From the NCBI RefSeq assembly GCF_002964975.1, contig NZ_PSZM01000043.1, positions 87,895 to 151,894 of the forward strand: a stretch of DNA of 64,000 nucleotides. The letters run 5' to 3'. This document shows positions 36,568 through 44,756 of this stretch, piece by piece (the stretch's first letter is position 1; every line of letters begins with the position of its first letter). The notes beneath the pieces are model-generated. The model did no database searches and was not told the DNA's origin. It saw only the letters and a list, made by a program, of their open reading frames with translations. A program made the position numbers and the translations under genes. Source of the DNA: Apibacter adventoris. Lineage in GTDB: Bacteria; Bacteroidota; Bacteroidia; Flavobacteriales; Weeksellaceae.

Positions 36568-37881
36568 ATGGATGACCCTGGGCCCACGAGTTTATTGTTA
36601 ACCATATTTTATCAGTTCCCATCAGAATTATATATTATTACCGGAACTTTTATAATCTTTATTATTTTAATATTTGTTACTTCTGGTTCTAAAGAAGCTA
36701 TATTATCTCTTTCCCAAAAAGATCTGGATAAATATCAAAAAGATTATTTTTTAGAGGTTAAAGCTATCACTAAAATAAGAAATAATTCAAATAAATTTAT
36801 TTCTACTATACTTGTTTTTAAAACCTTAATTAATCTTGGACTTATCTTAATATCTATTAAGTTTTGTGATTACTTCGCAAATTACTTTCAATTTTCCAAG
36901 CAAATAATATTCTTTCTGAATTTTTTTATTATTGTTTTTATTTTAATATTTATTGGGGAAATAATTCCAAAAATGCTTGTTCTTAAAAATACTTTTTTAT
37001 TTAGCTGTAAAACATTAAAATTTATTCATTTTATTACTACAATATGTAGTCCCATAACCTACCTATTTTCCCTTATTATTAAAAATACTAATGAAAATAT
37101 AAAACTAGGAGGAGACAATCTGGCTCAGACATTAGTAGTTGCTAAAGAAGAAAAGAATATCTCTGTAACCGAGCTCAAAATATTAGAAGGTATTATAAAT
37201 TTTGTGAATACTGAAACGAGTCAGGTTATGACTCCCAGAATCGATGTTTTTGCTATACAAAAAAGTACCCCTTTTAAAACATTAATTAACTTAATTTCAA
37301 AAAATGGTTATTCTAGAATTCCTGTTTATGATAAGAATATTGATGATATAATAGGGATTCTGCATATCAAAGATTTATTCCAGTATATTGAATATGAACA
37401 ATTAGAATGGAATTTTCTACTTAAAAAACCTTACTTTATACCAGAAAATAAAAAGATTGACAATTTATTAGCTGATTTTAAAAAAAGTAAAATGCATTTA
37501 GCTATTGTAGTTGATGAATATGGAGGTACCTCTGGAATCGTTAGCCTTGAAGATGTTATTGAAGAAATTGTAGGTGAAATAAATGATGAATTTGATGAAA
37601 ACAACATTATTTATTCTAAAATTAATGATCATGTTTATGTTTTTGAAGGGAAAACATCGATCATTGATTTTTGCCGAATTATGGGAATTAATGAAAAAGA
37701 ATTTGAAAGTGTGCAAGGTGAAGCAGATACTCTAGCGGGACTTGTATTGGAGTTGACAGAAGAATTTCCAAAAAAATTGCAAAATATATATTATAAAAAT
37801 TATATTTTTCAAGTAGAATCTTTAGATAGAAAAAGACTTAAACAAATTAAAATAACACGTAAAATTGATAATGAGGAATAA
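36568..37881 (+). CDS. gldE: gliding motility-associated protein GldE (CNNM/CBS membrane protein)
   Basis: A 437-residue membrane protein of the CorC/HlyC-CNNM type. The N-terminal membrane domain (about 20-180) has three or four spans. A CBS pair begins with the motif QVMTPRIDVFAIQ (about 223). A C-terminal CorC_HlyC domain follows, containing the regions IVVDEYGGTSGIVSLEDVIEEIVGEI and YVFEGKTSIIDF. Its placement between ssb and gldD identifies it as GldE, which in Flavobacterium johnsoniae supports GldD function. The homologues are also present in non-gliding relatives, so motility is not implied. It overlaps gldD by 11 bases. Confidence 0.93.
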   Translation: MDDPGPTSLLLTIFYQFPSELYIITGTFIIFIILIFVTSGSKEAILSLSQKDLDKYQKDYFLEVKAITKIRNNSNKFISTILVFKTLINLGLILISIKFCDYFANYFQFSKQIIFFLNFFIIVFILIFIGEIIPKMLVLKNTFLFSCKTLKFIHFITTICSPITYLFSLIIKNTNENIKLGGDNLAQTLVVAKEEKNISVTELKILEGIINFVNTETSQVMTPRIDVFAIQKSTPFKTLINLISKNGYSRIPVYDKNIDDIIGILHIKDLFQYIEYEQLEWNFLLKKPYFIPENKKIDNLLADFKKSKMHLAIVVDEYGGTSGIVSLEDVIEEIVGEINDEFDENNIIYSKINDHVYVFEGKTSIIDFCRIMGINEKEFESVQGEADTLAGLVLELTEEFPKKLQNIYYKNYIFQVESLDRKRLKQIKITRKIDNEE

Positions 37882-38455
37882 TTTGATTTTTAAAAATTTT
37901 AACGTAGTTTTTGTACTAATTGTATTTTTAACTTGTGCAAGCTGTGGAAAAGAACAATATATACCTAAACCTAAAGGTCATGTTCGCTTAGAATACCCTA
38001 CTCCTCAATATGTTACATTTAGTCCTGAAAATTGTCCATTCGAATTCAAATATTCAAATAGGGTTAAAATTATTAATAAAAATAATAATTGTTGGTACAA
38101 TTTTTCTTACCCTAACATGAAAGGAACTATCTATATTACATATTCGAACATTCATGGAAATCTTATTGGATTAATAAAAGAAGCACAAAAGTTAGTATAT
38201 GAACATACAATAAAAGCAAATTCTATTAAAGCTAAATCTTTTTTATATCCTGAGAAAAAAATTTATGGAAACCTATATAGACTAGGAGGCGAATCTGCTT
38301 CTAACATCCAATTTTATATTACCGACAGTACCCGTCATTTCCTTTCTGGAAATGTATATTTTTCTGTACAACCAAAACCAGATTCTTTACAACCTGCTGT
38401 TGAATATATAGAAAGAGATATAATCAAGATGATAGAAACAACAACATGGAAATAA
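37871..38455 (+). CDS. gldD: gliding motility lipoprotein GldD
   Basis: A lipoprotein needed for gliding and type IX secretion in Flavobacterium johnsoniae. From the ATG at 37871 it has 194 residues. The signal VVFVLIVFLTCASCGKEQY has the lipobox Cys. The mature protein begins YIPKPKGHVRLEYPTPQYVTF, the GldD hallmark, and continues with CWYNFSYPNMKGTIYITY. A TTG two codons upstream is a less likely start. The gene overlaps the end of gldE, so they are translationally coupled. No other gld, spr or por gene is in the window. Confidence 0.94.
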   Translation: MRNNLIFKNFNVVFVLIVFLTCASCGKEQYIPKPKGHVRLEYPTPQYVTFSPENCPFEFKYSNRVKIINKNNNCWYNFSYPNMKGTIYITYSNIHGNLIGLIKEAQKLVYEHTIKANSIKAKSFLYPEKKIYGNLYRLGGESASNIQFYITDSTRHFLSGNVYFSVQPKPDSLQPAVEYIERDIIKMIETTTWK

Positions 38456-38459
38456 CATT

Positions 38460-39761
38460 ATGGAAATAATAATATTATTACTTTTAATTTTAATTAACGG
38501 TTTTTTTGCAGTCTCGGAAATAGCATTAGTATCTGTAAAAAAACAAAAAATTGAAAATAAAGCAACAAAAGGAAATAAGAAAGCACAAGCTGTACTTAAA
38601 CTTTTAGAAAATCCTGAGGATTTTTTATCTTCAATACAAGTAGGAATTACACTTATAGGTATTATATCCGGAGCTTATGGTGGCGCTACTTTAGTTAAAT
38701 ATCTTGAACCTGTATTCAATTCATTTACTTTAACCTCTGCCTATTCTTTTCAATTATCCTACTTTGTAGTAATAGCTGCCATTACATATGTATCAATTGT
38801 ATTTGGAGAATTAATTCCTAAAACTTTCGGTTTAAAACAACCAGAAAAAATTGCACTTTTTGTAGCCCCTATTATTAAAATATTCTCCATACTTGTTTTC
38901 CCATTTGTAAAAGTTCTTTCATTTTCTACTTTTTTATTTAATAAAACGTTTAAAGTATCAAATACAGAAGGTGAAAAAATTTCGGAAGACGAATTAATTT
39001 ATATGCTTAAAACTGCAAGTTTACAAGGCGTTTTAGAAAAAGAAGAAAGTGAATTACATCAAAATGTTTTTATTTTCTCTGAGCAAAAAGCCAAAAGTTT
39101 AATGACTCATCGAAAAAAAGTAGAATGGATTAATTTACAAGATAATATTAAGGAAATTGAACTACAAATTAAAACCAGTAATTTTACTAAATTCCCTGCA
39201 TGTGACGGAAATCTTGACGAGGTAAGTGGCTATATTTCAATTAAAGAATTTTATGAAAATGTAAATTCTCCTAATTTTGATATACATAAAATTTTAAAAA
39301 AACCTATATTCATTCCTGAGAATATGCATTCCGTTGATATTTTACAAGAATTTAGAAAAAATAAACAGCATATGGGTTTTGTAGTTGACGAATATGGTTC
39401 TTTTCAGGGAATCATAACTATTCAGGATATGATAGAAGGAATAGTAGGCGATATGCCTGAAAATGAAGAAGAAGAAACAGAAATTGTTCAAAGAACTGAT
39501 GGTTCTTATCTGGTTAATGGAAATATAAGTATTCGGGATTTAAATTATTATTTTGATGATGTTATCATTGAACTTAATGACGACGAATATGTTACATTAG
39601 CCGGATTTATAATTTACCATATGGAGTACATTCCTGAGGTAGCTGAGAAATTAAATTATAATAACTTTACTTTTGAAATTGTTGATAAAGATGCTAACAG
39701 AATAGACAAAGTATTAATGGTAAAAAACTCTGAAAATTCTGAAAATGAAACTACAGAATAA
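38460..39761 (+). CDS. hemolysin C/CNNM family protein with CBS pair
   Basis: A second CorC/TlyC-type membrane protein of 433 residues. The DUF21/CNNM membrane domain (about 1-190) begins EIIILLLLILINGFFAVSEIALVSVKKQKIE and includes SIQVGITLIGIISGAYGGATL. A CBS pair (about 205-330, with KSLMTHRKKVEWINL) and a C-terminal CorC_HlyC domain (about 345-420) follow. Family members have been linked to magnesium and cobalt efflux. It is related to gldE in architecture and lies four bases after gldD. The pair of related genes around gldD may reflect an old duplication. Confidence 0.92.
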   Translation: MEIIILLLLILINGFFAVSEIALVSVKKQKIENKATKGNKKAQAVLKLLENPEDFLSSIQVGITLIGIISGAYGGATLVKYLEPVFNSFTLTSAYSFQLSYFVVIAAITYVSIVFGELIPKTFGLKQPEKIALFVAPIIKIFSILVFPFVKVLSFSTFLFNKTFKVSNTEGEKISEDELIYMLKTASLQGVLEKEESELHQNVFIFSEQKAKSLMTHRKKVEWINLQDNIKEIELQIKTSNFTKFPACDGNLDEVSGYISIKEFYENVNSPNFDIHKILKKPIFIPENMHSVDILQEFRKNKQHMGFVVDEYGSFQGIITIQDMIEGIVGDMPENEEEETEIVQRTDGSYLVNGNISIRDLNYYFDDVIIELNDDEYVTLAGFIIYHMEYIPEVAEKLNYNNFTFEIVDKDANRIDKVLMVKNSENSENETTE

Positions 39762-39772
39762 ATAATGTCTTT

Positions 39773-40057
39773 ATGATTTACCTTATTTATAGTTTATTAT
39801 TTCTGATCTTTCTTAGTTTATCTTATAAACTAAGTAAAATACTTTTGAAAACATCAGATATAATGAAATTTATGTTTTATACCTTATTATATATTGCAGG
39901 TATTCTAATTATATTTCAAGTTTTAGATAAAATTCTGGTAAATATTTTTGAAATTTCTAAAAAGGAATTAAATTTTATGTTCCTGATGTATCTTCTAATT
40001 ACTATGATTGCTTTTTTAATTATAGCAATCATAACAATTAAAAAAATGAAAAAATAG
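39773..40057 (+). CDS. small hypothetical membrane protein
   Basis: A 94-residue protein made of three probable membrane spans (about 1-20, 35-55 and 68-90) and ending in a short basic tail (IKKMKK). I recognise no family. It follows the CNNM protein by eleven bases on the same strand and is probably the last gene of that operon. The reading frame is kept in a region of normal codon use for this window, but short hydrophobic frames arise easily in AT-rich DNA, so the call is moderate. Confidence 0.6.
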   Translation: MIYLIYSLLFLIFLSLSYKLSKILLKTSDIMKFMFYTLLYIAGILIIFQVLDKILVNIFEISKKELNFMFLMYLLITMIAFLIIAIITIKKMKK

Positions 40058-40077
40058 TAAATAAAGCTTTTCTATAT

Positions 40078-40278
40078 TTATTCTTTTTTAAGATTATACA
40101 ATTCTTTAATATCTACCTTAAAATATTCTGCTAATTTAAATAAACTTTCCACTTTAGGATTTCTTTTCCCTGACTCCCAGTCACATAAGGTGCTTTGACT
40201 TACTCCTATTGATTCAGCGACCTCTTTCTGACTTATTCTTTTTTTTCTTCTTAATTGAATCAATTTTTTACTAATCAT
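40078..40278 (-). CDS. XRE-family helix-turn-helix regulator
   Basis: A 66-residue DNA-binding protein that is just one HTH_3 domain: KLIQLRRKKRISQKEVAESIGVSQSTLCDWESGKRNPKVESLFKLAEYFKVDIKELYNL. Such minimal regulators are usually dimeric repressors of nearby genes. It is convergent with the small membrane protein gene. Upstream, TACATTCG (40306-40313 on the minus strand) is a near match to a -7 box, and an imperfect inverted repeat lies at 40346-40384. Its target is unknown. Confidence 0.88.
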   Translation of the reverse strand: MISKKLIQLRRKKRISQKEVAESIGVSQSTLCDWESGKRNPKVESLFKLAEYFKVDIKELYNLKKE

Positions 40279-40345
40279 CTTTAAAAAATAGTAGTTTGAT
40301 TAATGCGAATGTAGTGCTTTTTGACCTGAAAAAAATCGAAAAATA

Positions 40346-40384
40346 GATAATATTAATCGATTTTCCGATCGAATATTATTGATA
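40346..40384. repeat. imperfect inverted repeat upstream of the HTH gene
   Basis: The left arm GATAATATTAATCGA (40346-40360) and the right arm TCGAATATTATTGAT (40369-40383) are inverted copies if two or three bases are gapped, with TTTTCCGA between them. It lies about 70 bases upstream of the small XRE gene start, so it may be its operator. Confidence 0.35.
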
Positions 40385-40399
40385 AATTATATACTTTTG

Positions 40400-40679
40400 A
40401 TAATATTTTTAAATAAATATATCATTTATTTATTTTATTGATAAAAACAAATAAACAATAGTTTAATTTTTTTTATTTAACATATATTAATATACTAAAC
40501 AAAAAATAGTTATAAAATAATGAAACTAAAATAAACTACTACAACATAAATAAATGAGTTCTTTATTTTAATAAAACTTTAAAAATCTTAGAACAACTAA
40601 TAATTATATAAATATATTTTATTTATATAATCACTATAGGAAGATTAAAATTTAATTTTTTCTTCCTATAGATTTTTTT
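40400..40679 (+). ncRNA. candidate non-coding transcript (weak)
   Basis: A plus-strand TACTTTTG box at 40392-40399 and a plus-strand terminator at 40634-40679 bracket about 270 bases without any usable reading frame. A chance -7 match is expected roughly once per kilobase here, so only the terminator is a solid observation. Confidence 0.2.
40634..40679 (+). terminator. strong plus-strand intrinsic terminator with no plus-strand gene before it
   Basis: CTATAGGAAGA (40634-40644) pairs perfectly with TCTTCCTATAG (40661-40671), and T7 follows at 40673-40679. On the minus strand, where the M1 peptidase gene ends, no T run follows the stem. Confidence 0.6.
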
Positions 40680-40686
40680 ATATGCA

Positions 40687-42336
40687 TTATTTTTTTAAAG
40701 GATTTAAATTGATGTAGAAATTAGGGTCTACAGAAAAACTTTCTAATAATTTTTTATCTATTTTACTTTTTTTCCATTTATTAATGGGAATTAAATTTCC
40801 TATAGATGTTTTTATTTTCATAGAAAAATCTGGAACAGTATTTACCCATCGATAGTAAATACTATTATTTTTAATGTAATATTCTAACGTAGGAACCTGA
40901 GTTGTTCTTAAATATTGATCGAATATTTTTGTTAAATCTATTTTAGAATGTTCTATAATATAGTTTTCGATTTGATTAGTAGAAACAATTTTATGATAAA
41001 AATTTTTATTAAGACCCCTTAGTATTTCCCTAAATTTTTGATCGTCGTTAATTATCTGACGAATAGTATGAATCATATTGGCTCCTTTATCATACATGTC
41101 GGAACTACCTTTTTGATTTACCCCATATTCACCTATAATAGGAATATCGTTTTGTATATTTTTTCTTTGCCCTATAATGTACTGACTAGCTGCCTCTTTA
41201 CCATAATAATATTCAGTGTAAAGAGTTTCGCTATAGGTAGTAAAAGCTTCATGAATCCACATATCTGCTGCATCTGCATTTGTAATATTATTCCCAAACC
41301 ATTCATGCCCCGATTCATGTACTATAATAAAATCCCATTGTAGCCCTATTCCCGTATGACTTCTATCTGTACCTAAATATCCATTTTTATATTGATTTCC
41401 ATAAGCTATGTCACTTTGATGCTCCATTCCTAAGTGTGGAGATTCTACTAATTTATATCCATCTTCATAAAACGGATACGGTCCAAACCAGTATTCCAAT
41501 GCCAATAGCATTTTTTTTACCTGAGAAAAATGACTTTTAGCCACATGTAAATTATATGACAATACCCAATAATCTAAGTCTAAATCGCCCTTTTCACCCT
41601 TATAAATGTCTGTAAAATTTACATATTCTCCAATATATGGGATTATGTTGTAATTATTGATAGGATTAGTCACTTGCCATGAATATATATTTTTTCCTAA
41701 TGAATCTTTAGAATATCCGACCAATCTTCCATTTCCCACACCTTTCAAATCTCCTTCTGTAATGATATTTAATTTCATTCCCTCATCTGGTTCATCTCCT
41801 AGGTAATCTTTGCAAGGAAACCATACACTAGCGCCTATTCCTTCACAGGCTACAGTCATCCAAGGTTTATTATTTTTATCTTTAGTAAAAATCCATCCTC
41901 CGTCCCAAGGAGCATTTTTCGCAATATTTGGCATTCCTTGGAAATAAATAGTGACCTTATTATTTTGAGTATTTTTTTTAAATGTTTGCGGTAAGGTTAT
42001 AAAGTAAAAATTTCCTTCTTTTTTAAAAGGTATTGAAATGCTATCTTGAGTTTCTATTTTATCTATAGACATAGGTTCCTGCAAATCTATTTGCATTATA
42101 CTCTCTTCCCTTTTGTTTTCATTTATATCAAAAGTAATTGTATTATTGCCTTTTAAAACTTTATTATCAAAATCTGGTTCTATAGAAATATCATAGTACT
42201 TTACTTCCCACCAATCTCTAAAAGATGTATTACTCCCTCTAAGAGTATCTTGAATTGTAAATAATTTGTCTTGACTAAATAACTGATTATTTAAAATACA
42301 TGCTATAAGCCCTAAAAAATAATATATTTTTTTCAT
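40687..42336 (-). CDS. M1 family zinc metallopeptidase, secreted
   Basis: An aminopeptidase N-type peptidase of 549 residues. The ATG at 42336 gives MKKIYYFLGLIACILNNQLFSQD, a signal peptide; an upstream ATG would add 43 unrelated hydrophobic residues. An N-terminal beta domain is followed by the thermolysin-like domain with the substrate motif GMEHQ (303-307) and the zinc site HESGHEW (His340, Glu341, His344) plus Glu363, the correct HExxH-x18-E spacing. The long C-terminal helical domain of classical aminopeptidase N is absent, as in many Bacteroidota members. It is probably periplasmic and acts on peptides. Confidence 0.93.
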   Translation of the reverse strand: MKKIYYFLGLIACILNNQLFSQDKLFTIQDTLRGSNTSFRDWWEVKYYDISIEPDFDNKVLKGNNTITFDINENKREESIMQIDLQEPMSIDKIETQDSISIPFKKEGNFYFITLPQTFKKNTQNNKVTIYFQGMPNIAKNAPWDGGWIFTKDKNNKPWMTVACEGIGASVWFPCKDYLGDEPDEGMKLNIITEGDLKGVGNGRLVGYSKDSLGKNIYSWQVTNPINNYNIIPYIGEYVNFTDIYKGEKGDLDLDYWVLSYNLHVAKSHFSQVKKMLLALEYWFGPYPFYEDGYKLVESPHLGMEHQSDIAYGNQYKNGYLGTDRSHTGIGLQWDFIIVHESGHEWFGNNITNADAADMWIHEAFTTYSETLYTEYYYGKEAASQYIIGQRKNIQNDIPIIGEYGVNQKGSSDMYDKGANMIHTIRQIINDDQKFREILRGLNKNFYHKIVSTNQIENYIIEHSKIDLTKIFDQYLRTTQVPTLEYYIKNNSIYYRWVNTVPDFSMKIKTSIGNLIPINKWKKSKIDKKLLESFSVDPNFYINLNPLKK

Positions 42337-42423
42337 AATCAAATTTATAAAAAATAGTATTATAAGTAAATAAATCAATAATTTTACTTTAAATAAATAA
42401 AGATAAAAAATCAAAGTTAAATA

Positions 42424-43452
42424 ATGACTTATAATTTCACCAATGATTATAGTGAAGGTTGTCATCCTTCTATATTAAATGCTCTAATAAATAGTAATTT
42501 AGAACAACAAAACGGATATGGCGAAGATTTTTATACCCAAAAAGCAATTACTATAATTCAAGATAAAATCGAGGATAAAAATGCAGATATAAACTTAGTA
42601 GCAGGAGGCACTCAAGCAAATTTATTAGTTCTTTCTTCTATTCTCAGACCATATGAATCTGTAATTTCTGCAGAAACTGGTCATATAAACTCACACGAAA
42701 CCGGAGCTGTTGAAGCTACAGGACATAAAATAGAGACTGTTTATTCTAGCAATGGAAAATTATCTCCGGATAAAATTATTCCTATTTTAAAAAGATCCTC
42801 TAATTATCATTCTGTAAGACCCAGAGCGGTATATATATCTAACTCTACTGAATTAGGAACTATTTATAATAAAGAGGAGTTGACGGATCTATATAAATTT
42901 TGTAAAAAAAATGATTTATTTTTATATCTTGATGGAGCTCGTTTAGCTTCTGCTCTAAGTGCTCCTTCTAACAATATGAGTATAAAAGATATTGCTGAAT
43001 TAACTGATATTTTTTATTTAGGGGGCACTAAATGCGGGGCCCTAATAGGAGAAGCTATTATAACCACAAATAATAGTTTAAAGGAAAATTTTAAATATAA
43101 TCAAAAATTAAGAGGAGCTTTATTAGCCAAAGGAAGAGTATTGGGAATACAGTTTTTTCAGCTCCTTCAAAATAATTTGATTTTCAAACTCGCAGATCAT
43201 TCGAACTTAATGGCTTTAAAAATAACCAAAGCCCTTGAATCCTTAGGATATTCATTTTTAGCTCAATCAGACACCAATCAAATTTTCCCTATTTTTCCAA
43301 ATAATATAATTCAAATTCTTAAAAAGGAGTATGAATTTACTATATGGAAATCCATAGCTCCTGATCTTTTTGCAATAAGACTTGTAACTTCCTGGGCAAC
43401 TCCTGAAAAAGTTGTAGATAAGTTTATTGATGATTTAAAGAAAATATCTTAA
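42424..43452 (+). CDS. threonine aldolase family PLP enzyme
   Basis: A PLP-dependent fold-type I lyase that cleaves L-threonine or allo-threonine to glycine and acetaldehyde. It has 342 residues. The start NFTNDYSEGCHPSILNALINSN is typical. The cofactor sites are Asp170 in LYLDGARLASAL and the Schiff-base Lys203 in FYLGGTKCGALIG. ETGHINSHETGAVEATGHK (about 84-102) is the usual substrate loop region. Stereospecificity cannot be told. It is divergent from the M1 peptidase gene and ends in a hairpin terminator. Confidence 0.93.
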   Translation: MTYNFTNDYSEGCHPSILNALINSNLEQQNGYGEDFYTQKAITIIQDKIEDKNADINLVAGGTQANLLVLSSILRPYESVISAETGHINSHETGAVEATGHKIETVYSSNGKLSPDKIIPILKRSSNYHSVRPRAVYISNSTELGTIYNKEELTDLYKFCKKNDLFLYLDGARLASALSAPSNNMSIKDIAELTDIFYLGGTKCGALIGEAIITTNNSLKENFKYNQKLRGALLAKGRVLGIQFFQLLQNNLIFKLADHSNLMALKITKALESLGYSFLAQSDTNQIFPIFPNNIIQILKKEYEFTIWKSIAPDLFAIRLVTSWATPEKVVDKFIDDLKKIS

Positions 43453-43842
43453 TATATAGAAAGGAGCTATAATTAAACTAAGTTATAGTTCTTTTTTTGA
43501 GTGAATATGGAAGGAGTAAACTCACCTCCTCCTCAGAGCTGAAAAATACAATCAAGCAAACGATACATATAATTACCTATCATACAATGGTTTCCGTTTT
43601 TAAAATATAGTTAATTAGATTAATATTTGATTAAAAATACATTTTGTTTTTTAAACCTATATTTATCATAAAACTTTTTTTTAAACTTTATTTTGCCAAT
43701 GGATTTAAGGAAATCGATAAGTTCCAATATTCTTTTATCAGAAATAAACACTTTTATTTATTTTCTTGTAACTGTTCTTTGATTTGATCTATAAGTTTCA
43801 TTATTTCACTATTTTTTCATAAGAACATTTTTTATATTTTTA
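43453..43842. other. left flank of the repressor array
   Basis: These 390 bases hold the aldolase terminator and then a locally G+C-rich patch at about 43509-43545 (GGAAGGAGT ... CTCAGAGC) that resembles the 3' half of the tRNA-Arg at 47895. AT-rich DNA follows. A 15-codon minus-strand frame (43754-43801, MKLIDQIKEQLQENK) directly after the last repressor copy may be an out-of-frame remnant of an ancestral C-terminal helix. Confidence 0.4.
43464..43498 (+). terminator. intrinsic terminator after the threonine aldolase gene
   Basis: GAGCTATAA (43464-43472) pairs with TTATAGTTC (43483-43491) with one G-T pair, followed by a T run. Confidence 0.7.
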
Positions 43843-44685
43843 TTATATTAATTCTCTTTTTATAACTCCTTTTATTGAATATACACTCATAATTAAATCT
43901 AAAGAAAACTCTTTAGGAGCGTAATGCTTGTTTTCAGAAATTAATAAAATATGGTCATGACCTTTCCCTTTATCTATATATTTAATATAGGTGTCTCCGT
44001 TTTTAAAAACTACAACATAAGGAAATCCATAATTAATATATTGGAATTCAATATTTTTTATAGCTATGATTTCACCCGAATTATATTTGGGATACATTGA
44101 ATCGCCATATACATCGATAAAAATCAAATCAGAACCCCAGCCGGGAATAGAAATGGGTATTTTATGATTTTCGGTATTTTCTAATTTCATATTAAGCCCT
44201 GAGCTGGCTGAAACATCCGGAAAATAATACCCCGAAATAATAGGTGGTTCTAAAGAGCCGGTTGATTTCTCGTTATTGGCAGGTTCATTTCCTTTTCCTG
44301 TTAATAACCAATTTATATCAATATTAGGTAATTTTTCTTTTATTAAATCTTTGTCAAAAGAATTGCTTTCTTTCCAAATATAGAGTGTTTCTATGGATAT
44401 ACCCAGATATTCGGTAAGTTGCATGTCATGAGTAAAATTCAAGTGTTTTTTTAACCGATCTATAATATCTTTAACATGATATTTAAACATAGACCCCTCG
44501 CCTGTTAATAGCCATTCAGTATTAAGATCTGGATAATTCAAAGAAATGCTTTTAATTTTGTCTGGTTGGATTGATTTCCTCATAGATGTAATATAAGCAT
44601 TAGAGACCCCTATAGTTCTCCCAAATTCACTTTTAGAGATTTTTTCGTATTTTAAATATTCTATAAGTCTTTCTTTTACAGTCAT
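43843..44685 (-). CDS. CI/LexA-like repressor with two HTH domains and S24 domain, array copy 1
   Basis: A 280-residue phage-type repressor, last in the direction of transcription. The first HTH (8-58: YEKISKSEFGRTIGVSNAYITSMRKSIQPDKIKS) ends in EWLLTGEGSM. A second CI-like HTH (71-131: DRLKKHLNFTHDMQLTEYLGISIETLYIWKES) ends in NWLLTGKG. The S24 peptidase-like domain (150-280) has Ser196 in YGDSMYPK and Lys235 in TYIKYI, the LexA-type catalytic pair. At the expected self-cleavage site this copy has Ser162-Gly163 (SASSGLN), whereas the other three have Ala-Gly. It may therefore cleave differently. It is separated by 71 bases from copy 2. Confidence 0.9.
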   Translation of the reverse strand: MTVKERLIEYLKYEKISKSEFGRTIGVSNAYITSMRKSIQPDKIKSISLNYPDLNTEWLLTGEGSMFKYHVKDIIDRLKKHLNFTHDMQLTEYLGISIETLYIWKESNSFDKDLIKEKLPNIDINWLLTGKGNEPANNEKSTGSLEPPIISGYYFPDVSASSGLNMKLENTENHKIPISIPGWGSDLIFIDVYGDSMYPKYNSGEIIAIKNIEFQYINYGFPYVVVFKNGDTYIKYIDKGKGHDHILLISENKHYAPKEFSLDLIMSVYSIKGVIKRELI

Positions 44686-44756
44686 TTATATTTAATTTTT
44701 TAAAATTATTTAGAAAATATTCTGTAATTTTCATAAGAACATTTTTTATATTTTTA

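Larger units (their letters stand above)
40279..40686. other. intergenic region with inverted repeat, promoter box and orphan terminator
   Basis: There is no protein gene in these 408 bases. It holds an imperfect inverted repeat near the HTH gene, a plus-strand TACTTTTG box (40392-40399) and a strong hairpin with a plus-strand T run (40634-40679). The stretch between the last two is extremely AT-rich, with no frame longer than a few codons. Confidence 0.5.

Noticed and set aside
42340..42347. TAAATTTG box on the minus strand for the M1 peptidase
   Set aside because: It ends only three bases before the start codon, too close to place a transcription start upstream of the ATG.
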